From Planctomyces sp. SH-PL62 (GTDB taxonomy: Bacteria > Planctomycetota > Planctomycetia > Planctomycetales > Planctomycetaceae), in assembly GCA_945893045.1 (NCBI GenBank), contig CAMDEA010000006.1, positions 1 through 64,000 on the forward strand: 64,000 nt of DNA, read 5' to 3'. The notes under the pieces were generated by a model. The model saw only the letters and a program-made list of their open reading frames with translations, did not search any database and was not told where the DNA came from. Shown one piece after another: positions 27,463 through 36,313 of this stretch. Each line of letters starts with the position of its first letter. Position 1 is the first letter of the stretch. Both the position numbers and the translations under genes were made by a program.

Positions 27463-29889
27463 ATGAAGACGCCTCAAATCCTGTTTGCACTTTTCGTCGC
27501 TACGATCTCTTCCCTGGCAACTGCTGCCGATCCTGGAGCGATCTCGCTCGATCCGGGCAAGTTTGAACTGCGGGGCGTTCGCGCTCAGCAGCAGTTGATC
27601 GTCAGCGGGACGTTCAGCGCGGATGACATTCGCGACTTGACGAACGCGGGCGTGCAATTCGCCTCGTCGAATCCGGCGGTCGTGAAGATCGAAGGGACGC
27701 TCGCGAAACCGGTCGCGGACGGTACCACTCAGGTCACGGCGACTCTGGGTGCGCTGAAGGCCACGGCGGAAGTGACTGTCAAAGAGATGGCGATGCCCTC
27801 GCCCGTCAGCTTCAAGAACGAGATGCTTGCCGCGCTGACCAAGGCCGGTTGCAACATGGGTGCGTGCCATGGATCGCCCTCCGGTAAAGGAGGCTTCCGT
27901 TTGTCCCTGCGAGCCTTCGACCCCACCGTCGATACGCTGACGTTGCGATCCGAGTTCATGCAGCGACGCATCAATCCGGTGCAGCCGGACGAGAGCTTGC
28001 TGATCAAGAAGCCGCTGATGGAAGTCGCTCACGGCGGCGGTCGGCGTATTAAGAAGGGCGATCCCGTCCATCGAGTCTTTCACGGCTGGATCGGCGAGGG
28101 CCTGCGAATGGACGCCGAGACCGTGCCGGACCTCGTGAAGATCGAAGTCTTCCCGAACAAGCGCGTCTTCAAGCCGGCTGGCAATCAGCAGCAGTTGGTC
28201 GTGATGGGCACCTACTCGGACGGCAGCGTGCGCGATGTCACGCCGCTGACGGTCTTCAGTTCCTCGAACGAACAAGTCGGCAGCGTTTCGGAAACGGGCC
28301 TCGTGACGAAATCCGGCCGAGGCGAAACCGCGATCCTCGCCCGCATCCTCGACAAGATGACCACTGGCTTCGTCACCTTCCTGGAAGACGTCCCCGGCTT
28401 CGCTTGGAGCAATCCGCAGCCGAACAATTTCGTGGACAACCTCGTCTTCGAGAAGTTGCAGCAGCTTCAGATTCTGCCGTCTGATCTCTGCTCGGACGAA
28501 GAGTTCCTCCGCCGAGTTTACCTCGACGTCACCGGCCGCTTGCCGACGATCGCGGAATCGACCGCGTACCTCGCCAACGCGGCCCCCGACAAGCGTGCTC
28601 AGTTGATCGACACGCTCGTCGAGAGCGATGACTTCGCTGATTTCTGGACTCTGAAGTGGACCGACATCCTGCGATCGAACAGCAAGAAGGTCACGGCCAT
28701 CGGCACGCACAAGTTCCGCCGCTGGGTCTACGATTCGATTCGCACCGACAAGCCGTTCAATCAGTTCGCTCGTGAATTGCTGACCGCCAGCGGCAGCGTG
28801 TTTGAGAACCCCGCCGCCAACTACTGGCGAGCCAGTCGCGATCCGAACGACGCCGTCGAGACCACCGCGCAGCTCTTCCTCGGCATCCGCATTCAATGCG
28901 CGAAGTGCCACAACCATCCGTTCGAGCGTTGGTCGCAAGACAACTACTACGGCATCGCCGCCGCCTTCACTCGAATCGCTCGCCAGAAGGGCGACACGGC
29001 CGACGAAGAAATCATCTACCCGATGCCGACCGGTGAAATCACGCAGCCGCGCACCGGCAAGCAAATGAAAGTGCATCTGCTGTTGAAAGGTGACGTCGAT
29101 GACGCTGTCGGCCAGGACCGCCGCGAAGTCTTCGCGGGTTGGCTGACTTCTGGCGACAACCCGTTCTTCGCTCGCGCCGCCGTCAACCGCATCTGGGGGC
29201 ATCTGCTCGGCCGAGGCATCGTCGAGCCGGTCGATGACTTCCGCGATTCGAACCCGCCGTCGAACGCCAAGCTGCTGGACGAACTCGCCGCGCAGTTCGT
29301 GAAGAACAACTTCAGCACGAAGTTCGTCGTGAAGACTATCCTCAAGAGCCGCACCTATCAGCTCAGCAGCCGCAAGAACAATTTTAATAAGGACGACGAG
29401 ATTTACAGCTCGCACTCGAACACGCGGCTGCTCTCCGCCGAGCAATTGCTCGACGCGATCTGCCAAGTGACGAGCGTTCCCGAATCGTTCGCTGGCCTGC
29501 CCCCCGGCACGCGAGCCGTCTCGCTGGCCGATCCTCCGACCGATCACTACTTCCTGAAGATCTTCGGCCAGCCGCAGCGCGAAATGGCCTGCCAATGCGA
29601 ACGCTCGAACGAATCGAACCTGTCGCAAGCCCTGCAAATGATCAACGGCCCGACGGTCCACGGAAAACTCCGAGCCGACACCGGCCGCATCGCCGTCTTC
29701 GCGAAAGAGAACAAGCCGGATGACGAGGTCATCACCACGCTGTATCTCGCCGCGCTGTCTCGCAAGCCGACGCAGGCGGAACTCGACGCGGCCAAAAAAC
29801 ACATCGCCGCTCAATCCGACCGCCGCTTGGCTCTTGAGGACGTGGGGTGGGCGATCCTGAACTCGAAAGAGTTCTTGTTCCAACACTGA
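27463..29889 (+). CDS. DUF1549/DUF1553 exported protein with Ig-like domains
   Basis: This is an 808-residue protein. ATG 27463 starts a signal peptide (QILFALFVATISSLATAA) and follows GAGGACC; an earlier in-frame ATG lies in palindrome N. An Ig-like (BIG2-type) domain comes first, then a haem-like segment AGCNMGACHGSP with spacing C-x4-C-H near residue 128 instead of the usual C-x2-C-H. A second Ig-like domain is followed by DUF1549 (LQILPSDLCSDEEFLRRVYLDVTGRLP, CAKCHNHPFERW near 479) and DUF1553 (FARAAVNRIWGHLLGRGIVEPVDDFR, SNESNLSQALQMINGP). The family is typical of planctomycetes and verrucomicrobia and is suspected to act in polysaccharide breakdown, without biochemical proof. No DUF1501 gene is adjacent. 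Confidence 0.88.
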   Translation: MKTPQILFALFVATISSLATAADPGAISLDPGKFELRGVRAQQQLIVSGTFSADDIRDLTNAGVQFASSNPAVVKIEGTLAKPVADGTTQVTATLGALKATAEVTVKEMAMPSPVSFKNEMLAALTKAGCNMGACHGSPSGKGGFRLSLRAFDPTVDTLTLRSEFMQRRINPVQPDESLLIKKPLMEVAHGGGRRIKKGDPVHRVFHGWIGEGLRMDAETVPDLVKIEVFPNKRVFKPAGNQQQLVVMGTYSDGSVRDVTPLTVFSSSNEQVGSVSETGLVTKSGRGETAILARILDKMTTGFVTFLEDVPGFAWSNPQPNNFVDNLVFEKLQQLQILPSDLCSDEEFLRRVYLDVTGRLPTIAESTAYLANAAPDKRAQLIDTLVESDDFADFWTLKWTDILRSNSKKVTAIGTHKFRRWVYDSIRTDKPFNQFARELLTASGSVFENPAANYWRASRDPNDAVETTAQLFLGIRIQCAKCHNHPFERWSQDNYYGIAAAFTRIARQKGDTADEEIIYPMPTGEITQPRTGKQMKVHLLLKGDVDDAVGQDRREVFAGWLTSGDNPFFARAAVNRIWGHLLGRGIVEPVDDFRDSNPPSNAKLLDELAAQFVKNNFSTKFVVKTILKSRTYQLSSRKNNFNKDDEIYSSHSNTRLLSAEQLLDAICQVTSVPESFAGLPPGTRAVSLADPPTDHYFLKIFGQPQREMACQCERSNESNLSQALQMINGPTVHGKLRADTGRIAVFAKENKPDDEVITTLYLAALSRKPTQAELDAAKKHIAAQSDRRLALEDVGWAILNSKEFLFQH

Positions 29890-29909
29890 TCTTTTCAATG
29901 AATCCCCGT

Positions 29910-29974
29910 GCAATCGTTCTGCCTCCATCGCTCTGCCAACAAGACTTGGCAGAACGATGGGGGCAGAACCATTT
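29910..29974. repeat. Imperfect palindrome, family H (copy H2)
   Basis: CAATCGTTCTGCCTCCATCG... faces the inverted arm ending CAGAACCATTTGA, about four mismatches in 30 bp, loop ~8 bp. It lies upstream of the HhH gene. Confidence 0.8.
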
Positions 29975-30068
29975 GAAGTAGGCAGTGAGTGTCGATCCGT
30001 CGCGGCTCGCGATAGAAAGTGATTCGTTTCTCAGAAAGAACGTGAGCCGAATTCTGATGGTCTGAATC

Positions 30069-30635
30069 ATGTCCGATCCACAGCCGATCGCGTCCATTGA
30101 ACCAACACCGCCGCCAATCGCGGCATCCGTTGTGCCTGCGATGGCCAGTGACACCGCGCCGGAAGGTCACACGGCCGCTCCTGAACCTATCTTGTCTGCG
30201 GATACAAAACTCGGAAGCCCGCTCGAACAATTGGCTCAAACCGAGAGTGCTCCGGCAAGTTGGTTGTGGATGACCAAGTACGATCAGTTGTTTGTCGGTG
30301 TCTTCGCGGCGGTATTCTTGGCGCTCAGCGGCTATCACTGGGCGACGCTCGGCGGTTGGGGGATGCGGCCGATCGAACTCGAACGCTTGCCGGCTCGGCA
30401 ATACGACTTTCGTATCGACATCAATTCCGCCAGTTGGGTCGAGTGGACACAGATCGAAGGGATTGGCGAAGTGACCGCTCAGAAGATCATCGACGACCGC
30501 CAAGCCAACGGCCCGTTTCGCAGCGTGAAAGATTTGCTGCGAGTCAAAGGGATCGGGCCGAAGACGCTGGAGAAGATGCGTCCGTTCCTGCGCGAGCCAA
30601 GCGAATCCGCCGTGCCGGCGAAACGCAAGTCGTGA
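30069..30635 (+). CDS. Membrane-anchored helix-hairpin-helix (ComEA-like) protein
   Basis: This is a 188-residue protein. A Pro/Ala-rich head of ~85 residues is followed by one membrane helix (QLFVGVFAAVFLALSGY) and then a tandem helix-hairpin-helix of the ComEA type: IDINSASWVEWTQIEGIGEVTAQKIID and FRSVKDLLRVKGIGPKTLEKM. Both GIG hairpins are intact, so non-specific binding of double-stranded DNA is expected. ComEA proteins bind incoming DNA outside the membrane; the topology here (N-terminal tail, then helix, then HhH) would fit, but no other competence gene is visible. Family H palindromes bracket the gene. Confidence 0.82.
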   Translation: MSDPQPIASIEPTPPPIAASVVPAMASDTAPEGHTAAPEPILSADTKLGSPLEQLAQTESAPASWLWMTKYDQLFVGVFAAVFLALSGYHWATLGGWGMRPIELERLPARQYDFRIDINSASWVEWTQIEGIGEVTAQKIIDDRQANGPFRSVKDLLRVKGIGPKTLEKMRPFLREPSESAVPAKRKS

Positions 30636-30659
30636 CGCCGCGTCGAGCGCGTTTGGGTG

Positions 30660-30722
30660 CATCGTTCTGCCCCCATCGTTCTGCCAAGAAGTCTGGCAGA
30701 ACGATGGGGGCAGAACGATTTG
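30660..30722. repeat. Near-perfect palindrome, family H (copy H3)
   Basis: CATCGTTCTGCCCCCATCGT... is mirrored almost perfectly around a 7-bp loop. It lies between the convergent HhH and giant kinase genes. Confidence 0.88.
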
Positions 30723-30814
30723 AGGACGGCGGTGGTTGTCGATTCTTCGTCGCTCAATCGGTTTTCTGGTCGCCCTTCGCGGCTTCGATCAGTTGGATCG
30801 CCTGACTCCGTCGC

Positions 30815-33800
30815 TCAATTGGACCGTAGGGGCTCCGTCGCCTTGCGGTCGGGGTCCGGTTGACGGGTGGCGTTTACTTCGGGACGCAGTCGCCGCCGTT
30901 CTTCGGATTCTTTTGCCTTGGCGGCGCGAATGGCCGGATGGTCCGAATCGGAACCGTAGTGCGATTCCAGCAACTCGCGCTCGTCCCGGGCGAGTTTGTA
31001 GCGGGCGAGTGCATCAAAGAGGCCGTCGGCGCGACGAGCTTTGAGCGCTTGGCTGACGTCTTCAGCGGGGACTTTGCGAAGTCGCTGATAGGCTGCGTGC
31101 AACGTCTCGCGCAGAGTGGATGGTCCGTCGAGAAACTCCGCAGCGACTCCACCGTCATCGAATGACCAGGCCCAGTTTTCCGGCTTTGTTTTGTTGAAGG
31201 CGGCCTCGATGGTCGGAATCGTTTCCGCCGCGGCGTTGCCGATCCGAGCCAACGCGAGTGCGGCCAATTGCTTTCGCGATAATTGCGTTTGTCGATTGCC
31301 ACCGCCGCCAAAACCACCGCCGGTCGAGGGTACGGAAAAGAAACCACCGCCTCCGAAGGGGCGAACGACCCCATGACCTGGAATGAAATCGTCCTGCTCC
31401 AACAAGACGTCGGCAATCGCTTTGGCCGCTGGAGCTGCTCGTGGTCCCATGAGAACGGCATAGTTCAAGGCATCCATCCGAGAACCTCCCCGGAGTGACG
31501 ACGAAAACTCGTCGTCTTTTTGCGAGATCGCCCGCGTGAGCACTTCCGACACAGCCGCTGCGTCCGACTCGGAATCGACCAAGGCGTGAACCGCAATCAG
31601 AGCCATCGACAGTTGCTTGTCGGCGAGCGTTGACCGCCACTCCTTCTGAATTCGCTGCTGCAGCCCCGGCGACAATTCTTTCTGACCACGGACGGCCAGC
31701 CACCACAGAGCCGACGTTCTGATCTCGGCATTTGGATCATGGGTGAGATTGAGCACCTCCACAGCGATTGGCTCCGATCGCAGGGCGGGATCGCCAAAAT
31801 ACTCCGCAAACGAATTGAACCCAGCCGGCACGACACGATTGCTGATGACCGATTCAAACACCATTTTGCGGCTGCGGAGATTTCCGTTTCGCAATTCGAT
31901 GGCTACCGCTTGGGCCAGTTCTTGTCGCGGCAATTCGTTGAGCAAGCCGATCAAATACCCCGGCAGGGATCGGCGGTCGTTACTCGCTCCCCAGGCCGAA
32001 TTCACCTCCACGACACGAAACAGCTTCATTGTTTTCTCGCAAACGGTTCGCGTCTGTTTTGCGTCCAGCAACAACCGCAACGCCTCCAGTGCATCAGCCA
32101 ACCGCGCGGGGCTGCGTTCCACATCCAGCACGGCCAGCCAATCGTCAAACGTCTTGCCGTCGTAGCGCGGCTGATTGTCGGCAGTCGGTTTGGCGGGAGC
32201 GGGCGTCGTGGGTTTCGGTTCGTTGGGAGCCGGTTGATTCGGCTGAGCGGCGAGCGGTGTCTTTGGGCGAGTCTTGATGACTCGCGGGACTTCGGGTTGG
32301 TCGCCCAGTTGCGAGCGGAGGCTGGTGAGGAACTTGGCGACTTCGTCGTGGTTGTGCGACGTCTGGCGGATGACCAGCAACGTGTCGGCGAAGAGCGTGA
32401 TTGTGCCGCCCTCGCCGTCTCTCGTTTGCCACGGGCCGGACGTGGTCGTTTCCAGGCCGCGAATCGGATCGTTCGGATGCAGGCCGCGGGCGAGCAGGTC
32501 GCGGACATCGTAGACTTTCGTGACGAGTCGCTCTTTTTCTTTGGACGCCGTCGTGAAGACGAGCAGGCCGTGCTCGATGACATAGGCCATTTGCCGCGGC
32601 TTGAGCAGTCGCGACAACAGCACGTCGCCAGAGATGGCTGGGAATTGCAGCGTGACCGGCATGTCGGTCGGGATGCCTTCCTCCGTAAACGCTTCGCGAT
32701 CCAGCCACACCTGCACTTCGAGCCGGTCACTGAGCCACTCCGCCACGTCGGTCAGAGGAGTGTCAGTGAAATCGACGTCCAATGGGCGAGCGAGTTGCCG
32801 GCGGACGTTCGCGTCTGCTGCCAGCGAGTAACCGGCGGGGCGGATTTCGGCCGGCTCGGTCAGCGGCTTGAGGAACGCCGCTTCGACGGTTCGCAGCAGC
32901 GCTTCGACGTCGGCGTGTGCTCGGAGCGTATGCCGCACGACGAGCACGTTGTGCAACAACTCGCAGGTGCCTCCTTCGCCGTGCCGGTTCATCCACACAT
33001 GGCCGAGCGATTCGCTCAACAAATCTTGGAAGTGGCTCGCCTCGTTGTACGTTGCGGCGGCAATTTGGGCCTGCTGCGCTGGCGGTGAGTTCGCCGCTGG
33101 CGCGGTTCCGCCACCTCCGAACTGACCAAAGATCGCAGGCAGTGTGCCCGCCAGCAGTGACGTGCCGTTGATCTGAAAGAAGCCCCCGCCACTACTTCCA
33201 CCGAACCCACCTTGGCCAGCACCCGCAGGTATTAGCAGCGGCTCGGACTTTAAGCGCTCGACCGCTTGCCGTACTCCGGGAAGGAGTTTTCCAACGGGAT
33301 AGGTGCACGACACGAAGAATTCTTTTTCCTTGGCAACGGTCGTGACGACGACTTGGCCGGCGTCGATGTACCACGCCAATTGGATCGGCCGCAGCAAAAA
33401 CTCCAGAGCCGTAGCCGTGGGCTTGTCGGTCATCGACAGTGTGACCGAGGTGTCTGGAGCGATGCCTTCCTCGATGAGAGCCTCAGTCTCCAGATGGAAT
33501 TTCAGATGCGTTCGGTCTTCCAAGAACAGCAGCACGTCGGTGAGCGGTGTGTCCTGGAAGGCGATGTCGGTATTTTTCAACAGAACCTCGCGGACCTTCT
33601 TCTCGGCGGCGAGGTCTGGGTTCGAGGCTTCAAACGTCTCCATGCCTTTCGCCGTGCGATCGACGATCTCGGCCGGCTTGCGAGGCTGAGAGGCGACGGG
33701 GGATTCGCCGGCTTTGCCTTTGTTTTCCTCGGTCGCCATTTCGTAAATCACCTTTGGAATCTCAGTGATCTTGGCGACGACGGTGTCGCCGCGCTTGAGC

Positions 33801-35398
33801 ACAAACTTTCCGTTTTGGATTTTCAGCCCATCGGCATCACCGACGATTTCGATTTCGTACTCGCCCGCCGCCAGCTTCGCTGACTTCGGGCCCGTCGTGA
33901 GTTCGAGTCGCTCGACCGATTTGCCGGATTTCTTCACGCGGACTTCGACGCCGTCGCGGAGGCTCTCGACGATCAGCGTCCCTTGGTTGGTCTCGATGGT
34001 GATGACGATTCCGAGCGCGGCCAGAAACAAAACGGCGATCGCGATGAGCAAAGAACGGCGCGGTGGCGAACCGTGGGGCACGTTTTCAACGTACCCGCTC
34101 CGAGCGATTTGCGTGTCTTTGATCTCGTAGCCACGTTCGCCAGAACGTGGGGCATTTGGCGATTCCCCCACGTTCTGGCGAACGTGGCTACGGGGCTGGT
34201 GCCGCAGGCTTGGCGATTCGATCGCGGGGCCGGGCACGTTGGAAACGTGCCCCACGAGTTGGGACAGATCGTGTCCCGCGCTCCACGGTGCGATGGCGGT
34301 GGCGAATTCGTTCATCGACACGAATCGCTCGGCCGGGTCGCGCGACAACGCGCGGTCGATGATCGCCGCCAGGTCAATCGGCAGGTCGGCGCGACGCTCT
34401 CGAATGGGTGGGGCGGCCTGAGTCGCTAACGCACGCAGTTTTTGCAGCGGCGTCTTGCGGTGCTCGTTGGCGAAAGGGGAGAAGCCAGTCAGCAATCGAA
34501 ACAGCGTGGCGGCCAGCGCGTAGATGTCGGCTCGCGGGCCAACGAGATGGCTGTCTTCCAATTGTTCGGGAGCCATGTAATCGAGCGTCCCCATCAATTG
34601 GCCGACCGTCGTGAGTTCATCGACCGGAGCCTGCACTCCGCTGAGCAACGCGAGGCCAAGGTCCAGGATTTTGAGGGAGACGTTTGGCGTCCGGCTCAAC
34701 ATCAAATTGCTCGGCTTGATGTCGCGATGCACGATGCCTTGCTGGTGGGCGTATTCCAAACCGAGTGCCGCTTGGCGAGTGATCTCGCAGGCATCGGCGA
34801 TGGACAGCGGGCCGCAAACTTTTGCGAGCGTGTTGAGGTCGCAACCTTCGACGTATTCCATGACGAGGAAGTGCGTGCCATCCACTTCACCGGCATCGGT
34901 CGCCTGTACGATGGCCGGATGACTGAGCTGTCCGATGACGCGCATCTCGCGCTGAAACCGCGCGACCGCTTGATCGTCACCCAGCCGCCGAGCGGGAAGC
35001 AGCTTCACGGCGACGAGTCGGTCCAACCGCGTGTGGACAGCCTTGAAGACTTGGCCCATGCCGCCGGAGCCGAGCGGTTCCAGCAAGCGATAGTCGCGCA
35101 ACACTGGCGAGCGATCCGCCGAGACTTCGGAAGTCGGATGTTCCGCCAATGCTTCCAAGGATTGCACCTTGTTCAACGCCCTTTGCAACTCGTCGTCGGT
35201 CTGCGGATCGGCGGCGACGGCCGGGAGCCGCAGGCCGTTGGTCAGCGTGTCGGAGGCACGGTCAAGTTGTGAGACGGTGGCCTCGCAAGTGAGGCAGGCT
35301 TCGAGGTGCGCGGCGACGACTTCGCTTTGTTCTTCGGAAAGTCTCCCGAGCAGATAGTTCTTGAGCGTCGGGGCGTCGAAACAATTGGCAGACGGCAT
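30815..35398 (-). CDS. Giant membrane Ser/Thr kinase with zinc-finger head, duplicated STN-like and HEAT-like regions
   Basis: This is a 1527-residue protein. Start ATG 35398-35396 gives a zinc-finger head like that of anti-sigma factors (LKNYLLGRLS...VAAHLEACLTC, H31/C35/C38). The kinase follows: GSGGMGQVF at 110-118, Lys132, HRDIKPSN at 224-231, DLG in place of DFG at 246-248, APE at 276-278. Residues ~381-443 are translated from a nested palindrome, just before the membrane helix (~447-470; LLIAIAVLFLAALGIVITI). The outer part has two similar STN/secretin-N-like units (DTPLTDVLLFLEDRTHLKF near 600 and DTPLTDVAEWLSDRLEVQV near 845), then a HEAT-like helical region. The ECF sigma gene directly upstream, on the same strand, suggests a sigma-kinase signalling pair. 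Confidence 0.85.
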   Translation of the reverse strand: MPSANCFDAPTLKNYLLGRLSEEQSEVVAAHLEACLTCEATVSQLDRASDTLTNGLRLPAVAADPQTDDELQRALNKVQSLEALAEHPTSEVSADRSPVLRDYRLLEPLGSGGMGQVFKAVHTRLDRLVAVKLLPARRLGDDQAVARFQREMRVIGQLSHPAIVQATDAGEVDGTHFLVMEYVEGCDLNTLAKVCGPLSIADACEITRQAALGLEYAHQQGIVHRDIKPSNLMLSRTPNVSLKILDLGLALLSGVQAPVDELTTVGQLMGTLDYMAPEQLEDSHLVGPRADIYALAATLFRLLTGFSPFANEHRKTPLQKLRALATQAAPPIRERRADLPIDLAAIIDRALSRDPAERFVSMNEFATAIAPWSAGHDLSQLVGHVSNVPGPAIESPSLRHQPRSHVRQNVGESPNAPRSGERGYEIKDTQIARSGYVENVPHGSPPRRSLLIAIAVLFLAALGIVITIETNQGTLIVESLRDGVEVRVKKSGKSVERLELTTGPKSAKLAAGEYEIEIVGDADGLKIQNGKFVLKRGDTVVAKITEIPKVIYEMATEENKGKAGESPVASQPRKPAEIVDRTAKGMETFEASNPDLAAEKKVREVLLKNTDIAFQDTPLTDVLLFLEDRTHLKFHLETEALIEEGIAPDTSVTLSMTDKPTATALEFLLRPIQLAWYIDAGQVVVTTVAKEKEFFVSCTYPVGKLLPGVRQAVERLKSEPLLIPAGAGQGGFGGSSGGGFFQINGTSLLAGTLPAIFGQFGGGGTAPAANSPPAQQAQIAAATYNEASHFQDLLSESLGHVWMNRHGEGGTCELLHNVLVVRHTLRAHADVEALLRTVEAAFLKPLTEPAEIRPAGYSLAADANVRRQLARPLDVDFTDTPLTDVAEWLSDRLEVQVWLDREAFTEEGIPTDMPVTLQFPAISGDVLLSRLLKPRQMAYVIEHGLLVFTTASKEKERLVTKVYDVRDLLARGLHPNDPIRGLETTTSGPWQTRDGEGGTITLFADTLLVIRQTSHNHDEVAKFLTSLRSQLGDQPEVPRVIKTRPKTPLAAQPNQPAPNEPKPTTPAPAKPTADNQPRYDGKTFDDWLAVLDVERSPARLADALEALRLLLDAKQTRTVCEKTMKLFRVVEVNSAWGASNDRRSLPGYLIGLLNELPRQELAQAVAIELRNGNLRSRKMVFESVISNRVVPAGFNSFAEYFGDPALRSEPIAVEVLNLTHDPNAEIRTSALWWLAVRGQKELSPGLQQRIQKEWRSTLADKQLSMALIAVHALVDSESDAAAVSEVLTRAISQKDDEFSSSLRGGSRMDALNYAVLMGPRAAPAAKAIADVLLEQDDFIPGHGVVRPFGGGGFFSVPSTGGGFGGGGNRQTQLSRKQLAALALARIGNAAAETIPTIEAAFNKTKPENWAWSFDDGGVAAEFLDGPSTLRETLHAAYQRLRKVPAEDVSQALKARRADGLFDALARYKLARDERELLESHYGSDSDHPAIRAAKAKESEERRRLRPEVNATRQPDPDRKATEPLRSN
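34071..34257. repeat. Nested palindromes (families E and F) inside the giant kinase gene
   Basis: The outer arms are GTGGGGCACGTTTTCAACGT and its mirror (two mismatches). The inner palindrome at 34126-34192 has perfect ~27-bp arms beginning CGTAGCCACGTTCGCCAGAA. Both are translated as part of the juxtamembrane linker (GHVSNVPG, HVRQNVGESPNAP, SGERGYE, GYVENVPHG). Confidence 0.88.
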
Positions 35399-35463
35399 GA
35401 TGTGACCCTGTGGCGGCGGAAATGATTGGCACACAAGATATCAACGCGGCGGCGCGACACGAC

Positions 35464-35554
35464 TTTTCGTAGGTCAGGCTTTCCAGCCTGACCCGATCCG
35501 CGTTGGATGTCCTTTCGTCATTCGGGTCAGGCTGGAAAGCCTGACCTACGAAAA
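35464..35554. repeat. Palindrome, family G
   Basis: TTTTCGTAGGTCAGGCTTTC... forms 33-bp arms with no mismatch seen and a ~25-bp loop. It lies between the sigma factor and kinase genes, and its right arm supplies the last codons and the TAG stop of the sigma gene. Confidence 0.9.
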
Positions 35555-36151
35555 ATCCCCCAGCTCGTGCCGTAGTCGGCGAAGCACTCGCGATTTCGCT
35601 TGCCGCACCGAGTTCGCGGTGAGGCCAAGCTGCTGAGCGATGTCGGTCGTCTCACGTTGTTCGACGGTGCTTAGCCAGAACGCTTGCCAAGTTCGATTCT
35701 CGAATTCGCAGCGGACGCGATCCAGCGCGCGGCGGAAGAGTCGTTGCAGTTCGCCGGGGTCGGTCACGTCGTGCGATTCGTCGGACCAGATTTCCGGGAT
35801 CGACGACAACCGCAGCCACGCTTCGGTTCCTCCGGCGGCTGCTTCGCGGTCGGTCGCTCGGCGGAAGTGATCGCGCAGTTTGTTGCGAGCGATCGTCCAC
35901 AGCCAGCCGCGAAACGTGCCCTGCTCCGGCGAATGTAGAAAGCGTTCGATCGCTCCGGCGACGGCCGAGAAAACCTCTTGCGTCAGATCGCTGGCATCCT
36001 CGGCCGACAAGCCGTGACGGCGTCCCCAGTGATAGACCAGTGGTCCGTAAAGCTCGGTCAACCGCCGCCACGCCTGTGGGTCGCGCTGCCGCATGAGGCT
36101 CAGCCAACTGCTGGAGGTTTTGCCGTTCGAGAGTGAAGGAGAAAGACTCAT
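35546..36151 (-). CDS. ECF-type RNA polymerase sigma factor
   Basis: This is a 201-residue sigma-70 family protein. Start ATG 36151-36149 gives the usual head; the frame extends upstream without support. Region 2 is clear (AWRRLTELYGPLVYHWGRRHGL, DLTQEVFSAVAGAIERF, GTFRGWLWTIARNKLRDHFRR), and region 4 follows (LSTVEQRETTDIAQQLGLTANSVRQAKSR, a helix-turn-helix). The linker carrying WLRLSSIPEIW is typical of planctomycete ECF groups associated with Ser/Thr kinases. The kinase gene downstream begins with a zinc finger resembling an anti-sigma factor, which supports that assignment. The C-terminal GDFS and the stop come from palindrome G. Confidence 0.92.
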   Translation of the reverse strand: MSLSPSLSNGKTSSSWLSLMRQRDPQAWRRLTELYGPLVYHWGRRHGLSAEDASDLTQEVFSAVAGAIERFLHSPEQGTFRGWLWTIARNKLRDHFRRATDREAAAGGTEAWLRLSSIPEIWSDESHDVTDPGELQRLFRRALDRVRCEFENRTWQAFWLSTVEQRETTDIAQQLGLTANSVRQAKSRVLRRLRHELGDFS

Positions 36152-36313
36152 GCGATGCCTGCCATGTGCGGCGACTGGGATTCCAGGCCAAGTTACCGTA
36201 TCTGCCGACGTCGTGTGATGCCTAGTGCCGGACCGTGAATGGATCGATCGCCTTGACCAATCAGGCGGGTCTTCAAACACCGCTTGGCCCACGTTTTGCC
36301 AATCGAGATCGTC

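Noticed and set aside
27361-29928. 855-codon open frame on the minus strand opposite the DUF1549/DUF1553 gene
   Set aside because: The opposite strand carries complete family motifs and a signal peptide; this frame has none.
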